From: an uncultured Flavobacteriales bacterium
GTDB lineage: Bacteria; Bacteroidota; Bacteroidia; Flavobacteriales_D; Crocinitomicaceae
Length of the DNA: 13,683 nucleotides
NCBI GenBank assembly: GCA_903899795.1
Contig: CAIUKX010000266.1
Location: 1 to 13,683 of the forward strand
Direction of reading: 5' to 3'
Shown: in pieces, positions 13,629-13,683 of the stretch
How positions within the stretch are numbered: the stretch's first letter is position 1
How the letters are laid out: every line of letters begins with the position of its first letter
The notes under the pieces: model-generated
Told to the model about the DNA's origin: nothing
Seen by the model: only the letters and a program-made list of their open reading frames with translations
Database searches by the model: none
Position numbers and translations under genes: made by a program

Positions 13629-13683
13629 ATGAAGAAGAGTCTAGAAGAAAATGAATTCTATTATGTGCAGAACGCAGGGATAG
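13629..13683 (+). CDS. 5' end of an unidentified gene, cut by the window edge
   Basis: Eighteen codons are visible, MKKSLEENEFYYVQNAGI, with no stop before the window ends. The start is backed by AAAGGAG at normal spacing and by an upstream terminator that isolates it from the previous gene. The pattern E-x-(F/Y)YY-x-x-x-x-G resembles the beginning of the small cysteine-rich DUF5522 family of Bacteroidota as I remember it. That family would continue with a VFT motif and a CCGxxCxxCPY-type block. This is a tentative resemblance on very few residues. Confidence 0.55.
   Translation, partial: MKKSLEENEFYYVQNAGI

Overview
This window is a sulfate-assimilation and cysteine-biosynthesis locus from an AT-rich member of the Bacteroidota. 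Every gene is on the + strand. The assignment rests on an outer-membrane TonB receptor with a carboxypeptidase-like N-terminal domain, A-rich translation starts with almost no Shine-Dalgarno sequences, and family variants typical of Flavobacteriia (short CysN, EpsC-type serine acetyltransferase, thioredoxin-reductase-like ferredoxin-NADP reductase). A flavobacterial or Crocinitomicaceae-like host is my best guess, but genus cannot be read from the sequence.

Layout. Bases 110-880 encode the SAM-dependent uroporphyrinogen-III methyltransferase of siroheme synthesis. After a 170-nt leader with inverted repeats comes a TonB-dependent receptor (1051-3951), then a hairpin gap and a 1-Cys peroxiredoxin (4025-4660). 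A small secreted protein (4680-5066) overlaps, by ATGA, a fusion of a precorrin-2 dehydrogenase/ferrochelatase domain to a TSUP (TauE/SafE) permease (5063-6550). An aldo/keto reductase-like protein (6566-7444) lacks the catalytic His and overlaps cysH by TAATG. The assimilation core follows: cysH (7444-8130), cysD (8185-9090), cysN (9192-10436), cysE (10494-11294), cysM (11297-12181) and a ferredoxin-NADP reductase (12247-13257). The right end holds a separate 50-aa gene with its own candidate promoter and a strong terminator, then the first 18 codons of a further gene.

Inferred pathway. Sulfate enters by the TonB receptor (perhaps as an organic or bound sulfur source) and/or the TSUP permease. 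CysDN makes APS. CysH carries the paired cysteines of the Fe-S type, so it should reduce APS directly; consistently, no APS kinase is present and CysN has no kinase extension. Sulfite would go to a siroheme sulfite reductase that is not in this window, with siroheme from the methyltransferase and the fusion protein and electrons probably from the ferredoxin reductase. CysE and CysM then turn serine and sulfide into cysteine.

Most unusual points: the siroheme-synthase/permease fusion; the His-to-Asn aldo/keto reductase; and the gaps from cysH onward, most of which carry a palindrome or short tandem repeat. One of these palindromes begins inside the cysH coding end. Three palindromes with different arms share a similarly placed downstream tail.
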